Source: Burkholderia dolosa (GTDB lineage Bacteria; Pseudomonadota; Gammaproteobacteria; Burkholderiales; Burkholderiaceae). From it: DNA of 59,512 nucleotides. Under the pieces are notes generated by a model. It did no database searches. It had not been told where the DNA came from and saw only the letters and a program-made list of their open reading frames with translations. The stretch lies in NCBI RefSeq assembly GCF_902499135.1, contig NZ_CABVPR010000038.1, forward strand, positions 1 through 59,512. Direction: 5' to 3'. Shown here piece after piece: positions 26,260-33,754 of the stretch. Numbering within the stretch: position 1 is the first letter of the stretch; each line of letters opens with the position of its first letter. The position numbers were made by a program, and so were the translations under genes.

Positions 26260-27237
26260 ATGGAATACGTGAAATTCGGATCGACAGGGCTGGAAGTGTC
26301 GAAGCTGGTGCTGGGCTGCATGACGTTCGGCGAGCCGTCTCGCGGCACGCATCCGTGGACGCTGCCGGAAGCGGAAAGCCGGCCGATCATCCGCCGCGCG
26401 ATCGAGGCCGGCATCAATTTCTTCGATACCGCGAACATGTACTCGGACGGCACGTCGGAGGAGATCGTCGGCCGTGCGCTGCGCGACTTCGCGAAGCGCG
26501 ACGACGTCGTGATCGCGACCAAGGTGTTCTACCGGATGCGGCCGGGGCCGAACGGCGCAGGCCTGTCGCGCAAGGCGATCATGACCGACATCGACCAGAG
26601 CCTGAAGCGGCTCGGCACCGACTACGTCGACCTGTACCAGATTCACCGCTGGGATCACGGCACGCCGATCGAGGAGACGCTCGAGGCGCTGCACGACGTC
26701 GTGAAGGCCGGCAAGGCACGCTATATCGGCGCATCGTCGATGGCCGCGTGGCAATTCGCGAAGGCGCTGTACACGTCGCGGCTGAACGGCTGGACGCGCT
26801 TCGTCAGCATGCAGAACCATCTGAACCTGCTGTACCGCGAAGAAGAGCGCGAGATGCTGCCGCTGTGCGACGCAGAGGGCATCGCGGTGATTCCGTGGAG
26901 CCCGCTCGCGCGCGGCCGGCTGACGCGCAACTGGGACGAATCGTCCGGCCGGCAGCAGACCGACGACGTCGGCCAGCGGCTGTACGACGCGACGGCCGAG
27001 GCCGACAAGGCCGTCGTCGACGCGGTCGCGGCGATCGCCGCCGCGCGCAACGTGCCGCGTGCACAGGTCGCGCTCGCGTGGGTCGCGCAAAAGCGCGGCG
27101 TGACCGCACCGATCGTGGGCATCTCGAAGCCACATCATCTGGACGACGCGCTCGGCGCGCTCGAGCTGAAGCTGACCGACGACGAAATCGCCGCGCTCGA
27201 ACGTCCGTACGTGCCGCACGCGGTCGCCGGGTACTGA
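26260..27237 (+). CDS. Aldo/keto reductase, YajO-like
   Basis: NADPH-dependent TIM-barrel oxidoreductase, 325 aa. It begins MEYVKFGSTGLEVSKLVLG, and the family signature GCMTFGEPSRG with PWTLPE matches E. coli YajO closely. The catalytic tetrad is visible: Asp and Tyr in FFDTANMYSDG, Lys in VIATKVF and His in QIHRWD. YajO has been reported to aid 1-deoxyxylulose-5-phosphate formation, but the physiological substrate here is unknown. The start is at 26260 with GAGGA upstream. It converges with the CPBP protease gene over a shared hairpin. Confidence 0.9.
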   Translation: MEYVKFGSTGLEVSKLVLGCMTFGEPSRGTHPWTLPEAESRPIIRRAIEAGINFFDTANMYSDGTSEEIVGRALRDFAKRDDVVIATKVFYRMRPGPNGAGLSRKAIMTDIDQSLKRLGTDYVDLYQIHRWDHGTPIEETLEALHDVVKAGKARYIGASSMAAWQFAKALYTSRLNGWTRFVSMQNHLNLLYREEEREMLPLCDAEGIAVIPWSPLARGRLTRNWDESSGRQQTDDVGQRLYDATAEADKAVVDAVAAIAAARNVPRAQVALAWVAQKRGVTAPIVGISKPHHLDDALGALELKLTDDEIAALERPYVPHAVAGY

Positions 27238-27242
27238 GCGGA

Positions 27243-27273
27243 CGCCGCCCGCGCGTGTCAGCGCGCGGCGGCG
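27243..27273. terminator. Shared hairpin between convergent genes
   Basis: CGCCGCCCGCGCG (27243-27255) pairs, with one bulged base, with CGCGCGGCGGCG (27262-27273). It overlaps the last codons of the CPBP gene and lies just after the aldo/keto reductase stop, so it can serve both directions. Confidence 0.5.
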
Positions 27274-28124
27274 AGCATCGGGTACGTGAACAGCCCGAAG
27301 TGAATGGCGTTCAGCCCGACGTGCGCGAGCGCGGATGCGAGCAGCCCGCCGCGCCGCCACGCGATGCCGTAGCCGATGCCGGCGACCGTGCCGAGCACGA
27401 TCCATTGCCAGCCGGCCGCCGCATGCGCGGCGCCGAACAGCAGCGCGCCGGCCGCGAGCGCGGCCCACGGTCCCCATCCGAAGCGTCCGAGCGCGCGCGT
27501 GAGCCCGCCCTGCACATAGCCGCGGAACAGCGCTTCTTCGGCGAGCGTCACGAGCAGCACATTGTTCGCGAGCCACAGCCAGCCCTGCGGCGGCCATTTC
27601 GGCGCCCAGCCGACCATCCCGAACGCGAGCGCGCCGATCAGGCATACCGCGGCGGTCGCGACGGCCGCGACGACGCCGGTGCGCAGCGCACGCGACGGCG
27701 CGACGTCGGGCGCGACCCACGGCAGCACCCACAGCAGCCACAAACCGACGAGCGGCTTGTCGAAATTCAGGTACATCGTGAACGGCACGGCATCGGGCGT
27801 GAACCGCGTCGGCTCGATCACGCGCGGATTGTGGAAGCCGGGCAGCAGATGCAGGCTCAGCGCGATCGCGAGCGCGGCAAACACGACGTGCGCGGCAACG
27901 CGCACCGCGAACGGGCGGCCGGGCGCAACGCCCCATGCGGCCGCGACGAGCAGCGCAAGCGGCGCGAGCGCGACCGGAGCGAGCTTGCCGAGCGCGAGCG
28001 CGCCCGCATAAGCGAGCACGGCGAGCACGATGCTCGGCACGTGCAGCGAGCGATGCCACGCGAGCGCGGCCGCGGCGAACAGGGCGAGCCAGATCGTGGC
28101 ACAGGGGAGAAGCGACAGGGACAT
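27258..28124 (-). CDS. CPBP family intramembrane metalloprotease
   Basis: Inner-membrane protein of 288 aa with about eight membrane segments and the Abi/CPBP (type II CAAX prenyl protease-like) motifs in order. These are EEALFRGY (EExxxR) at about 195, FGAAH (FxxxH) near 230 and HVGLN (HxxxN) near 270. All predicted metal and catalytic residues are present, so it should be an active glutamic-type membrane protease. Substrates are unknown. Bacterial members have been linked to peptide processing or self-immunity, but no peptide cluster is nearby. Confidence 0.88.
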   Translation of the reverse strand: MSLSLLPCATIWLALFAAAALAWHRSLHVPSIVLAVLAYAGALALGKLAPVALAPLALLVAAAWGVAPGRPFAVRVAAHVVFAALAIALSLHLLPGFHNPRVIEPTRFTPDAVPFTMYLNFDKPLVGLWLLWVLPWVAPDVAPSRALRTGVVAAVATAAVCLIGALAFGMVGWAPKWPPQGWLWLANNVLLVTLAEEALFRGYVQGGLTRALGRFGWGPWAALAAGALLFGAAHAAAGWQWIVLGTVAGIGYGIAWRRGGLLASALAHVGLNAIHFGLFTYPMLAAAR

Positions 28125-28201
28125 GGCAGGCGGTGCATTCGTCGGACGAGACGCCGCGCATCATACCGCAGCGACCGTCGCGCGCGATGCGAACGCGACG
28201 G

Positions 28202-28858
28202 TCAGCGGCCGGCCGTCTCCGTGATCCCGTCGCGGGTCGGAATGTCGACGCTGTTGCGTTCGCGCATCCGCCGCCGATACCAGAACGTCCACAGCAGCAG
28301 GCTGCCGAACACCGAGTAGCCGATGATCGGCGACACGACGAGCACGCGTTCGACGGGCCACGTCGCGACCATCCAGCAGCGCAGCAGCATTTCCAGCGTC
28401 ATGCACGCGCCCCACACGAACGTCATCAGCCGCAGCATCTGCCGCAGCCCCGGCTGCTCCGCCCATACCGTCTCGAAGCGCGCGGCGCCGCCCGGCATTT
28501 CGCGCGCGACGGTCGCGCGCGCGAGGTAGAAGATCAGCGGCCGTTCGCGGAACATCGACAGCAGGAACACGACGCCGATCGCGCCGGACGCGAGCGATTC
28601 GCGCATCAGCAGCGTGCGCGAGCTGCCGCCGAGCGCCATGCCGGCGATCGACAGCGCGATGCCGAACAGCACGACCGCGGCCACGGCGTCGACGCGGCGC
28701 GAGCGGACGAATTCGACGATCGACCACACGATCGGCGGGACCGCCGACGCATACAGCGCGCCGGTTTCGCCGAAATGCGGATGCGCGATGCGATACGCGG
28801 CCCATGGCAGCAGCAGGTTGACGACGAGTTCGAGGATCAGGCCGGCTCGTGGTTTCAC
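28202..28858 (-). CDS. VC0807-like integral membrane protein
   Basis: 218 aa with six likely membrane segments and a charged C-terminal tail (RRRMRERN). It resembles the VC0807/septation-protein-like family, with features such as PPIVWSIVEFVRSRRVDAVAA and SMFRERPLIFYLAR. No catalytic motif is seen and no function is established. It is alone on the minus strand, 77 bp upstream of the CPBP gene in the same direction, so the two could be cotranscribed. Confidence 0.7.
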   Translation of the reverse strand: MKPRAGLILELVVNLLLPWAAYRIAHPHFGETGALYASAVPPIVWSIVEFVRSRRVDAVAAVVLFGIALSIAGMALGGSSRTLLMRESLASGAIGVVFLLSMFRERPLIFYLARATVAREMPGGAARFETVWAEQPGLRQMLRLMTFVWGACMTLEMLLRCWMVATWPVERVLVVSPIIGYSVFGSLLLWTFWYRRRMRERNSVDIPTRDGITETAGR

Positions 28859-29015
28859 GGGAGGCGGGCGCGCGGGTCGGGCGCCGGGCGGTGAAGTCGC
28901 TTCGAGTATATCGAAATCCGACCCTGCGCGCGCCGTTGCGCGCGCATCGAAACGGGCGCTCGCGCGCGGACGGGGAACGCATGTGCACCGCCGCCCGCCG
29001 CGCGATCGTGCACGC

Positions 29016-30113
29016 CTACGCGGCGACCGGCTGCACGATGATCTTCACGTTGCGGTCCTTGTGATGGACCAGCTCCTCGAAGCCGCGCGTGACGATGTCG
29101 CCGAGCGCGATGCGGCCGGTGATCAGCGGCTGCACGTCGATGCGGCCGTCCGCGATGAAGCGGATCACGTCGGCGAATTCGCCGTTGTACGCGAGCGAGC
29201 CGATCACTTCCTTCTCCGTCGACACGATGTCGAAGAAGTTGAACGGCGCCGGCTCTTCGAAGATGCCGACCATCACCGACTTGCCGGCCTTGCGGATCAC
29301 GTCGATCGCCAGCTTCGCGGTCGACGTGTGGCCGATGCACTCGAACGAGACGTCGGCGCCGTAGCCGCCGGTCAATGCGTTCACTTCGGCGATCGCGTCC
29401 GACGTCTTCGGATCGATGACGATGCTCGCGCCGACCTCGAGCGCTTTCTGCTTGCGCGCAGCCGACATCTCGAGCGCGATCACGCGCCCGGCGCCCGCGG
29501 CCTTCGCGCACATGATCGTGCAGAGGCCGATCGTGCCCGCGCCGACCACGACGACCGTCTGCCCGACGATGCTGCCGGCCTTCTTCACCGCATGCAGGCC
29601 GACCGCCAGCGGTTCGATCAGCGCGCCGGCCTCGGTCGGGAAGTCGTCGGGCAGCCGGTACAGCAGTTCGGCCGGCACGTTCACGTATTCGGCGAATGCG
29701 CCGTTGTTCATCAGCCCGGTGAACGCGAGGTTCTCGCAGATGTTGTACAGGCCGTGCCTGCAATACCAGCAAGTGCCGCAATGCTGGCATGCGTCGGCGG
29801 TCACGCGGTCGCCGACCGCGAAGCCCGTCACGCCCGCGCCGAGCTCGGCGATTTCGCCGCTGAACTCGTGGCCGAGGATGCATTGGCCTTTCAGGCCCGT
29901 CAGCGGATGCGGCGCATCGACCGGAATGAACACCGGGCCGGCCACGTATTCGTGCAGGTCGGAGCCGCAGATTCCGCACCAGTGCACGCGGATCTTGACC
30001 CAGCCCGGCGGCGGCTGGTCGGGAACGGGAACCTCTTCGACGCGGATGTCGCGGCGGCCGCGCCAGACGGCGGCCTTCATGCTGCGGGCGGTAATCGATG
30101 CCGGTGTGCTCAC
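29016..30113 (-). CDS. Zinc-dependent alcohol dehydrogenase (2,3-butanediol dehydrogenase type)
   Basis: Medium-chain dehydrogenase, 365 aa. The catalytic zinc site is WCGICGSDLHEY and GHEFSGEI. The structural zinc site has four cysteines in CQHCGTCWYCRHGLYNIC, and the NAD-binding motif is VVGAGTIG. The overall pattern matches 2,3-butanediol or sorbitol dehydrogenases. I prefer GTG at 30113, because GGAGAC lies 8 bases upstream; an internal ATG at 30080, from which the protein would begin MKAAVWRG, has no ribosome site. The upstream region has a sigma-54-like promoter and clustered GAGACG repeats, which fits induction by an enhancer-binding protein, as known for acetoin/butanediol and alcohol genes. 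Confidence 0.88.
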   Translation of the reverse strand: MSTPASITARSMKAAVWRGRRDIRVEEVPVPDQPPPGWVKIRVHWCGICGSDLHEYVAGPVFIPVDAPHPLTGLKGQCILGHEFSGEIAELGAGVTGFAVGDRVTADACQHCGTCWYCRHGLYNICENLAFTGLMNNGAFAEYVNVPAELLYRLPDDFPTEAGALIEPLAVGLHAVKKAGSIVGQTVVVVGAGTIGLCTIMCAKAAGAGRVIALEMSAARKQKALEVGASIVIDPKTSDAIAEVNALTGGYGADVSFECIGHTSTAKLAIDVIRKAGKSVMVGIFEEPAPFNFFDIVSTEKEVIGSLAYNGEFADVIRFIADGRIDVQPLITGRIALGDIVTRGFEELVHHKDRNVKIIVQPVAA

Positions 30114-30195
30114 GTGGTTGTCTCCGTCAGGTTGTCGTCGGCGCGGGGCGACGTTGCCGCCGCGTCCGTTGCGCGATGGCGCGCGCGTCGGATAT

Positions 30196-30210
30196 GCACG
30201 AACGGGGCCA
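30196..30210 (-). promoter_or_regulatory. Probable sigma-54 promoter of the alcohol dehydrogenase gene
   Basis: On the minus strand, TGGCCCCGTTCGTGCA keeps the invariant GG (30209-30208) and GC (30197-30196) ten bases apart, against the consensus TGGCACG-N4-TTGCA. It lies about 83 bp before the GTG start. Confidence 0.6.
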
Positions 30211-30346
30211 GCAGTGAGGACAGCGGCAGCGGGTGGTGCACTTGGCACGGAGATGTGCGCCGCGTCATCGATCGGCGGCTCGCCGGCGAACGGCATGGAC
30301 GCGGCGATCGTCCGCCGTTGCTGCGGATGCGAAGCAAACGCTGCGG

Positions 30347-30395
30347 TGAGACGCCGCGACGTTCGTCTCAGCGAAATGAGACGGATTGCGAGACG
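30347..30395. promoter_or_regulatory. Repeat cluster, putative enhancer for a sigma-54 activator
   Basis: Four copies of a GAGACG element in both orientations: TGAGACG at 30347-30353, CGTCTCA at 30364-30370, TGAGACG at 30377-30383 and GAGACG at 30390-30395. The middle two form a perfect inverted repeat with a six-base spacer. They are 140-185 bp upstream of the sigma-54-like promoter, the usual distance for an enhancer. The rest of the 500-bp gap (30114-30613) holds no gene. Confidence 0.55.
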
Positions 30396-30500
30396 AATGC
30401 GTCGCGTCGCGTACGCGCGGGCTCGACATGCCGCTCGACACGCACGCAGTTCGCCGCGTGATTGTGGCGATCGGCGAAACGGTACGTTGCCTTTTTCCCC

Positions 30501-30531
30501 TTTACTTGAAGTGAACTTCAATTTGTATCAT
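30501..30531 (+). promoter_or_regulatory. MerR-type promoter with 19-bp spacer before the MFS gene
   Basis: A -35-like TTTACT (30501-30506) and a -10-like TATCAT (30526-30531) are separated by 19 bp. The spacer holds the palindrome TTGAAGTGAACTTCAA (30506-30521). An over-long spacer filled by a dyad is the hallmark of promoters activated by MerR-family regulators. No intact merR gene is adjacent. Confidence 0.6.
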
Positions 30532-30613
30532 GTGCGCCAGTCCGGTCTCGGACGCGCGCCGCAACGCCGTTGCTCGCGGCGCTGTATCGCCGCGTCGTCC
30601 ATGGAGGTGGGAA

Positions 30614-31825
30614 ATGACCGAATCGCCTGTTGCGGCCGAGGCCGTTGCGAAGCCGTCGCGCGCCGACGGCGCGGCCGTGGCGAACGTCGTGCTGGCGAGC
30701 ATCGTCGCGGCGCTGCACGTCGGCAAGGCGACGATCGCGCTGCCGGCGCTCGAGCGCGAGTTCGGCGGGTCGCTCGCGTCGCTGAGCACGATCATGTCGG
30801 TGTTTCCGTTCGTCGGCGTGTTCGGCGGCATCGCAGCGGGCCTGCTCGTGCGGCGCTGGGGCGATCGGCGCCTGCTGATCGCGGGCCTGCTGATCCTGGC
30901 GACGTCGAGCGTCGCGGGCGCGCTGTCGCACAGCTTCGCGTTGCTGCTCGCGACGCGTTTCGCGGAAGGTCTCGGCTTCGTGATCGTCGTCGTGGCCGCG
31001 CCTGCCGTGCTGAATCGCGTGACGCCGCCTGCGCGCCGCAACGTCGTGTTCGGCGTGTGGAGCACGTTCATGCCCGCGGGCATCGCGCTGTCGATGCTCG
31101 TCGGCCCGCTGGTCGGCGGCTGGCGCAACGGCTGGCTCGCGGCAGCGGCGCTGACGTTCGTCGCGGCGGCAGCCGTGCCCGTGACGACGCGTGCTGATGC
31201 GGGCGGCCCGAACGACGCGGTACCGAGCATCGGCCGTGCGTTGCGCGACGTGCTCGCGTCGCGCGCGACGACGCTGCTCGCGCTCGGCTTCGCGACGTAC
31301 AACGTGCAGTTCTTCGCGGCGATGACGTTCCTGCCGGTGTTTTTGATGCAGCGGCTCGGTGTGGCGGTCGACACGGCCGGGTCGATCAGCGCGGCGATCG
31401 TCGCCGCGTGCGTGATCGGCAATCTGACGGCCGGCTGGCTGCTGTCGCGCGGCGCGCGGCCCGGCATCGTGATGGCTGCGACGTCGGTCGCGGTCGGCGC
31501 GGCCGGCGCCGGACTCTTCAGCACGGCGACGCCGGCGCCGCTCGCGGTCGCGCTCGGCTTCGCATTCTCGGCGATCGCCGGGATGCTGCCGGCGACGATC
31601 CTCGCATGCGCGCCCGGGTCCGCGCGCTCGCCGTCGCTCGCGCCGCTCAGCATCGGCTGGGTCGTGCAGGGCAACTATCTCGGCCAGGTGATCGGGCCGC
31701 TGGCGATCGGCTCGATCGTCGGCGCTTTCGGCTGGTCGGGCGGTATCGGTCTGATGCTCGCGGCGGCTGCGGTCGGCGCGGCGATCGGCCTGTCGCTGCC
31801 GCGCGAACCGCAGGGCCGGCATTGA
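30614..31825 (+). CDS. MFS transporter (drug or metabolite efflux type)
   Basis: 403 aa, twelve predicted membrane segments. The loop 2-3 motif is GLLVRRWGDRRLLIAG and the motif-C-like region is GPLVGGWRNGW. The start is ATG at 30614 behind an excellent GGAGGTGGG. The substrate cannot be read from the sequence; the arrangement resembles CynX/YbjJ-like or drug-efflux MFS members. Transcription probably starts near 30537 from the MerR-type promoter, which would fit induction by a toxic compound or metal, though this is inference. Confidence 0.85.
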   Translation: MTESPVAAEAVAKPSRADGAAVANVVLASIVAALHVGKATIALPALEREFGGSLASLSTIMSVFPFVGVFGGIAAGLLVRRWGDRRLLIAGLLILATSSVAGALSHSFALLLATRFAEGLGFVIVVVAAPAVLNRVTPPARRNVVFGVWSTFMPAGIALSMLVGPLVGGWRNGWLAAAALTFVAAAAVPVTTRADAGGPNDAVPSIGRALRDVLASRATTLLALGFATYNVQFFAAMTFLPVFLMQRLGVAVDTAGSISAAIVAACVIGNLTAGWLLSRGARPGIVMAATSVAVGAAGAGLFSTATPAPLAVALGFAFSAIAGMLPATILACAPGSARSPSLAPLSIGWVVQGNYLGQVIGPLAIGSIVGAFGWSGGIGLMLAAAAVGAAIGLSLPREPQGRH

Positions 31826-31868
31826 GCGCGGCGTCGGCGGTTTAACCCTGCACGGAAACTTTGCAAGC

Positions 31869-32360
31869 ATGCCGAACACGATCGAAAGTACGATTCGCGA
31901 CGCGTTGCTGCCGGCGTCGCGCGCGCCGGCCGCCGCCGAGCAGGACGCGATGCCGACGCCGCACGCCGACGTCGCGCATCGGCGATCGCGGCCGAGCGGC
32001 GCGTCGGTTCCCGCGCCGGTCGACGCAGCGGTGTCGCCGTTGCGTCCGCAACTGTTCATCACGGTGTTGGAAGCGGGCGACGACGGGCTGCTGATCCGAT
32101 GGGTCGAGAGCGGCCGCTGCCACTACGGCGAGCAGCGCTGGCGGCTGCGCGTCGCGGTGCAGCCCGGCCGCTGCGCGATCTCGGGACGGCCGATCGAACC
32201 GGGCGATCCGGTGTTTCGGCCGGTACGGCGGCCGGTGCCGGCCAACGGCGACGAGATGATCCGCCCGGCGTCGGTTCGATGCATGCGCGCCGCGTGTGAT
32301 GTGCAACACGATGCGTCGGCCTGGCGCGCAGACGCCGACGCGGCCGACGTGCTTGACTGA
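31869..32360 (+). CDS. DUF3331-like protein
   Basis: 163 aa, cytoplasmic, no membrane segment. The first 55 residues are low-complexity. The conserved part (about 58-145) has strands such as LFITVLEAGDDGLLIRWVESG and a GRCAISGRPIEPGDPVFRP turn with Cys, then a further pair of cysteines in RCMRAACD. I associate this with DUF3331, a Burkholderia-restricted family of unknown function. The cysteines could bind a metal, but this is not established. It follows the MFS gene by 43 bp in the same direction. Confidence 0.65.
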   Translation: MPNTIESTIRDALLPASRAPAAAEQDAMPTPHADVAHRRSRPSGASVPAPVDAAVSPLRPQLFITVLEAGDDGLLIRWVESGRCHYGEQRWRLRVAVQPGRCAISGRPIEPGDPVFRPVRRPVPANGDEMIRPASVRCMRAACDVQHDASAWRADADAADVLD

Positions 32361-32384
32361 CCGCCGGCCGGCGATCGAAGCGTG

Positions 32385-33584
32385 CTACTTGAGATCCTTC
32401 CGGTACTGGATGAATCCCGCGTTGTTCGCGAGCCGGTCGTACAGCGCGCGGGCCGCGGTGTTCGTTTCGTGCGTGAGCCAGTACACGCGGCTGGCGCCGG
32501 CTTCACGCGCGCGCTCGTACACGGCCTCGATCAGCGCGGCGCCGACGCCTTGCCCGCGAGCGTCGGGCGCCGTGTACAGATCCTGCAGATAGCAGTATGG
32601 TCCTTCGGTCCAGCACGACCGATGGTAGATCGCGTGCACGATCCCGACCATCGCACCGGATGCGTCGAACGCGCCGAGCACGAACATCGGCTCGGCGGGA
32701 TCCATCAGGCGCGCCCACGTCGTCGCGAACACCGCGTCGCTCAGCGCGGTCTCGTAGAACCGTTGATAACCCTGCCACAGCGGGCGCCACGCGGCTTCGT
32801 CGGCGGCGACGAGCGGGCGCACCGTCACGTGCGTCGCGTCGCGTGCGCGGCCGGCCGCCTCTCGCGCGTTCGCATGGGCGCGGCGGAGCGCGGTCAGCGA
32901 CGCGCGCTGTTCGCCGTTCGCATCGAAGTTCTCCGGCGCGAGCCACGCGTCGAACGCGGCGCGCACGGTCGGCCATTCGCCGTCGACGATCGAGAACCAC
33001 GCGGTGTCGCGACTGCGGCCCTTGTAGACGATCGCCTGCCGGAACGTGCCTTCGTAGCGAAAGCCGAGCCGCGCGGCCGCGTGGCGCGAGGGCGCGTTCA
33101 GGTCGTCGCACTTCCATTCGTAGCGCCGGTAGCCGAGCGTATCGAACGCGTACTTCATCAGCAGGTACTGCGCTTCGGTCGACGCGCGCGTGCGCTTGAG
33201 CAGCGGCGAGAACGTGACGGAACCGACCTCGATCACGCCGTTGGCCGGATCGATGCGCATCAGCGCGAGCGTGCCGACCGCGCGACCGCTCGCGTGATCG
33301 ACGACCGCGTAGTGCAGCGGGTCGCTGCTGGCGGCTGCGCCGCGTGCGTAGTCGCGGTAGCTCGACTCGTCGGCGTACGGGCCGTGCGCGAGATAGGTCC
33401 AGTCGCTGTCGTCGTCGGCCTGCGCGTACGCCGCATACAGATCGGCCGCGTGGCGCTCGGCGTCAAGCGGTTCGAGCCGGCAGTAGCGGCCTTCGAGCAC
33501 GACGCGCTCCGGGCGCGGTCGCGCGGACCAGTCGGGAAGAGGGCGGCCGATCGGCTGTCGGAAGGCGTTGGTGTGCGTAGGCAA
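32385..33584 (-). CDS. Tandem GNAT N-acetyltransferase (two domains)
   Basis: A fusion of two acetyltransferase domains in one 399-aa chain. The N-terminal half (about residues 25-215) is RimJ/RimL-like, with VEVGSVTFSPLLKRTRAS as the acetyl-CoA strand and NAPSRHAAARLGF. The C-terminal half (about 255-399) is a standard GNAT domain with DLYTAPDARGQGVGAALIEAV as the acetyl-CoA loop. Substrates are unknown. The start is uncertain: I prefer TTG at 33584, from which the protein begins PTHTNAFRQ, because an ATG at 33626 and longer frames overlap the promoter region of the divergent MocR gene. Confidence 0.85.
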   Translation of the reverse strand: MPTHTNAFRQPIGRPLPDWSARPRPERVVLEGRYCRLEPLDAERHAADLYAAYAQADDDSDWTYLAHGPYADESSYRDYARGAAASSDPLHYAVVDHASGRAVGTLALMRIDPANGVIEVGSVTFSPLLKRTRASTEAQYLLMKYAFDTLGYRRYEWKCDDLNAPSRHAAARLGFRYEGTFRQAIVYKGRSRDTAWFSIVDGEWPTVRAAFDAWLAPENFDANGEQRASLTALRRAHANAREAAGRARDATHVTVRPLVAADEAAWRPLWQGYQRFYETALSDAVFATTWARLMDPAEPMFVLGAFDASGAMVGIVHAIYHRSCWTEGPYCYLQDLYTAPDARGQGVGAALIEAVYERAREAGASRVYWLTHETNTAARALYDRLANNAGFIQYRKDLK

Positions 33585-33754
33585 GGTCGGTCTCGCTTCG
33601 GTTGGCGGCCGGCGACATGCCGGCATGCAGACGATCGTAGCGATCGCGAGGTACCATGAGAAGCGCCAGCGGCCGGCAAATTTATGGTGCCACGCGCCGC
33701 TTGAGCCGTTCGTTGCTTTCGTTTCTTTTGCCACTTCCACGCCGCGATGCCGCG

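Noticed and set aside
30241-30258. Plus-strand TGGCACGGAGATGTGC as a sigma-54 promoter for the MFS gene
   Set aside because: The GC doublet falls at the wrong spacing (not ten bases after GG).
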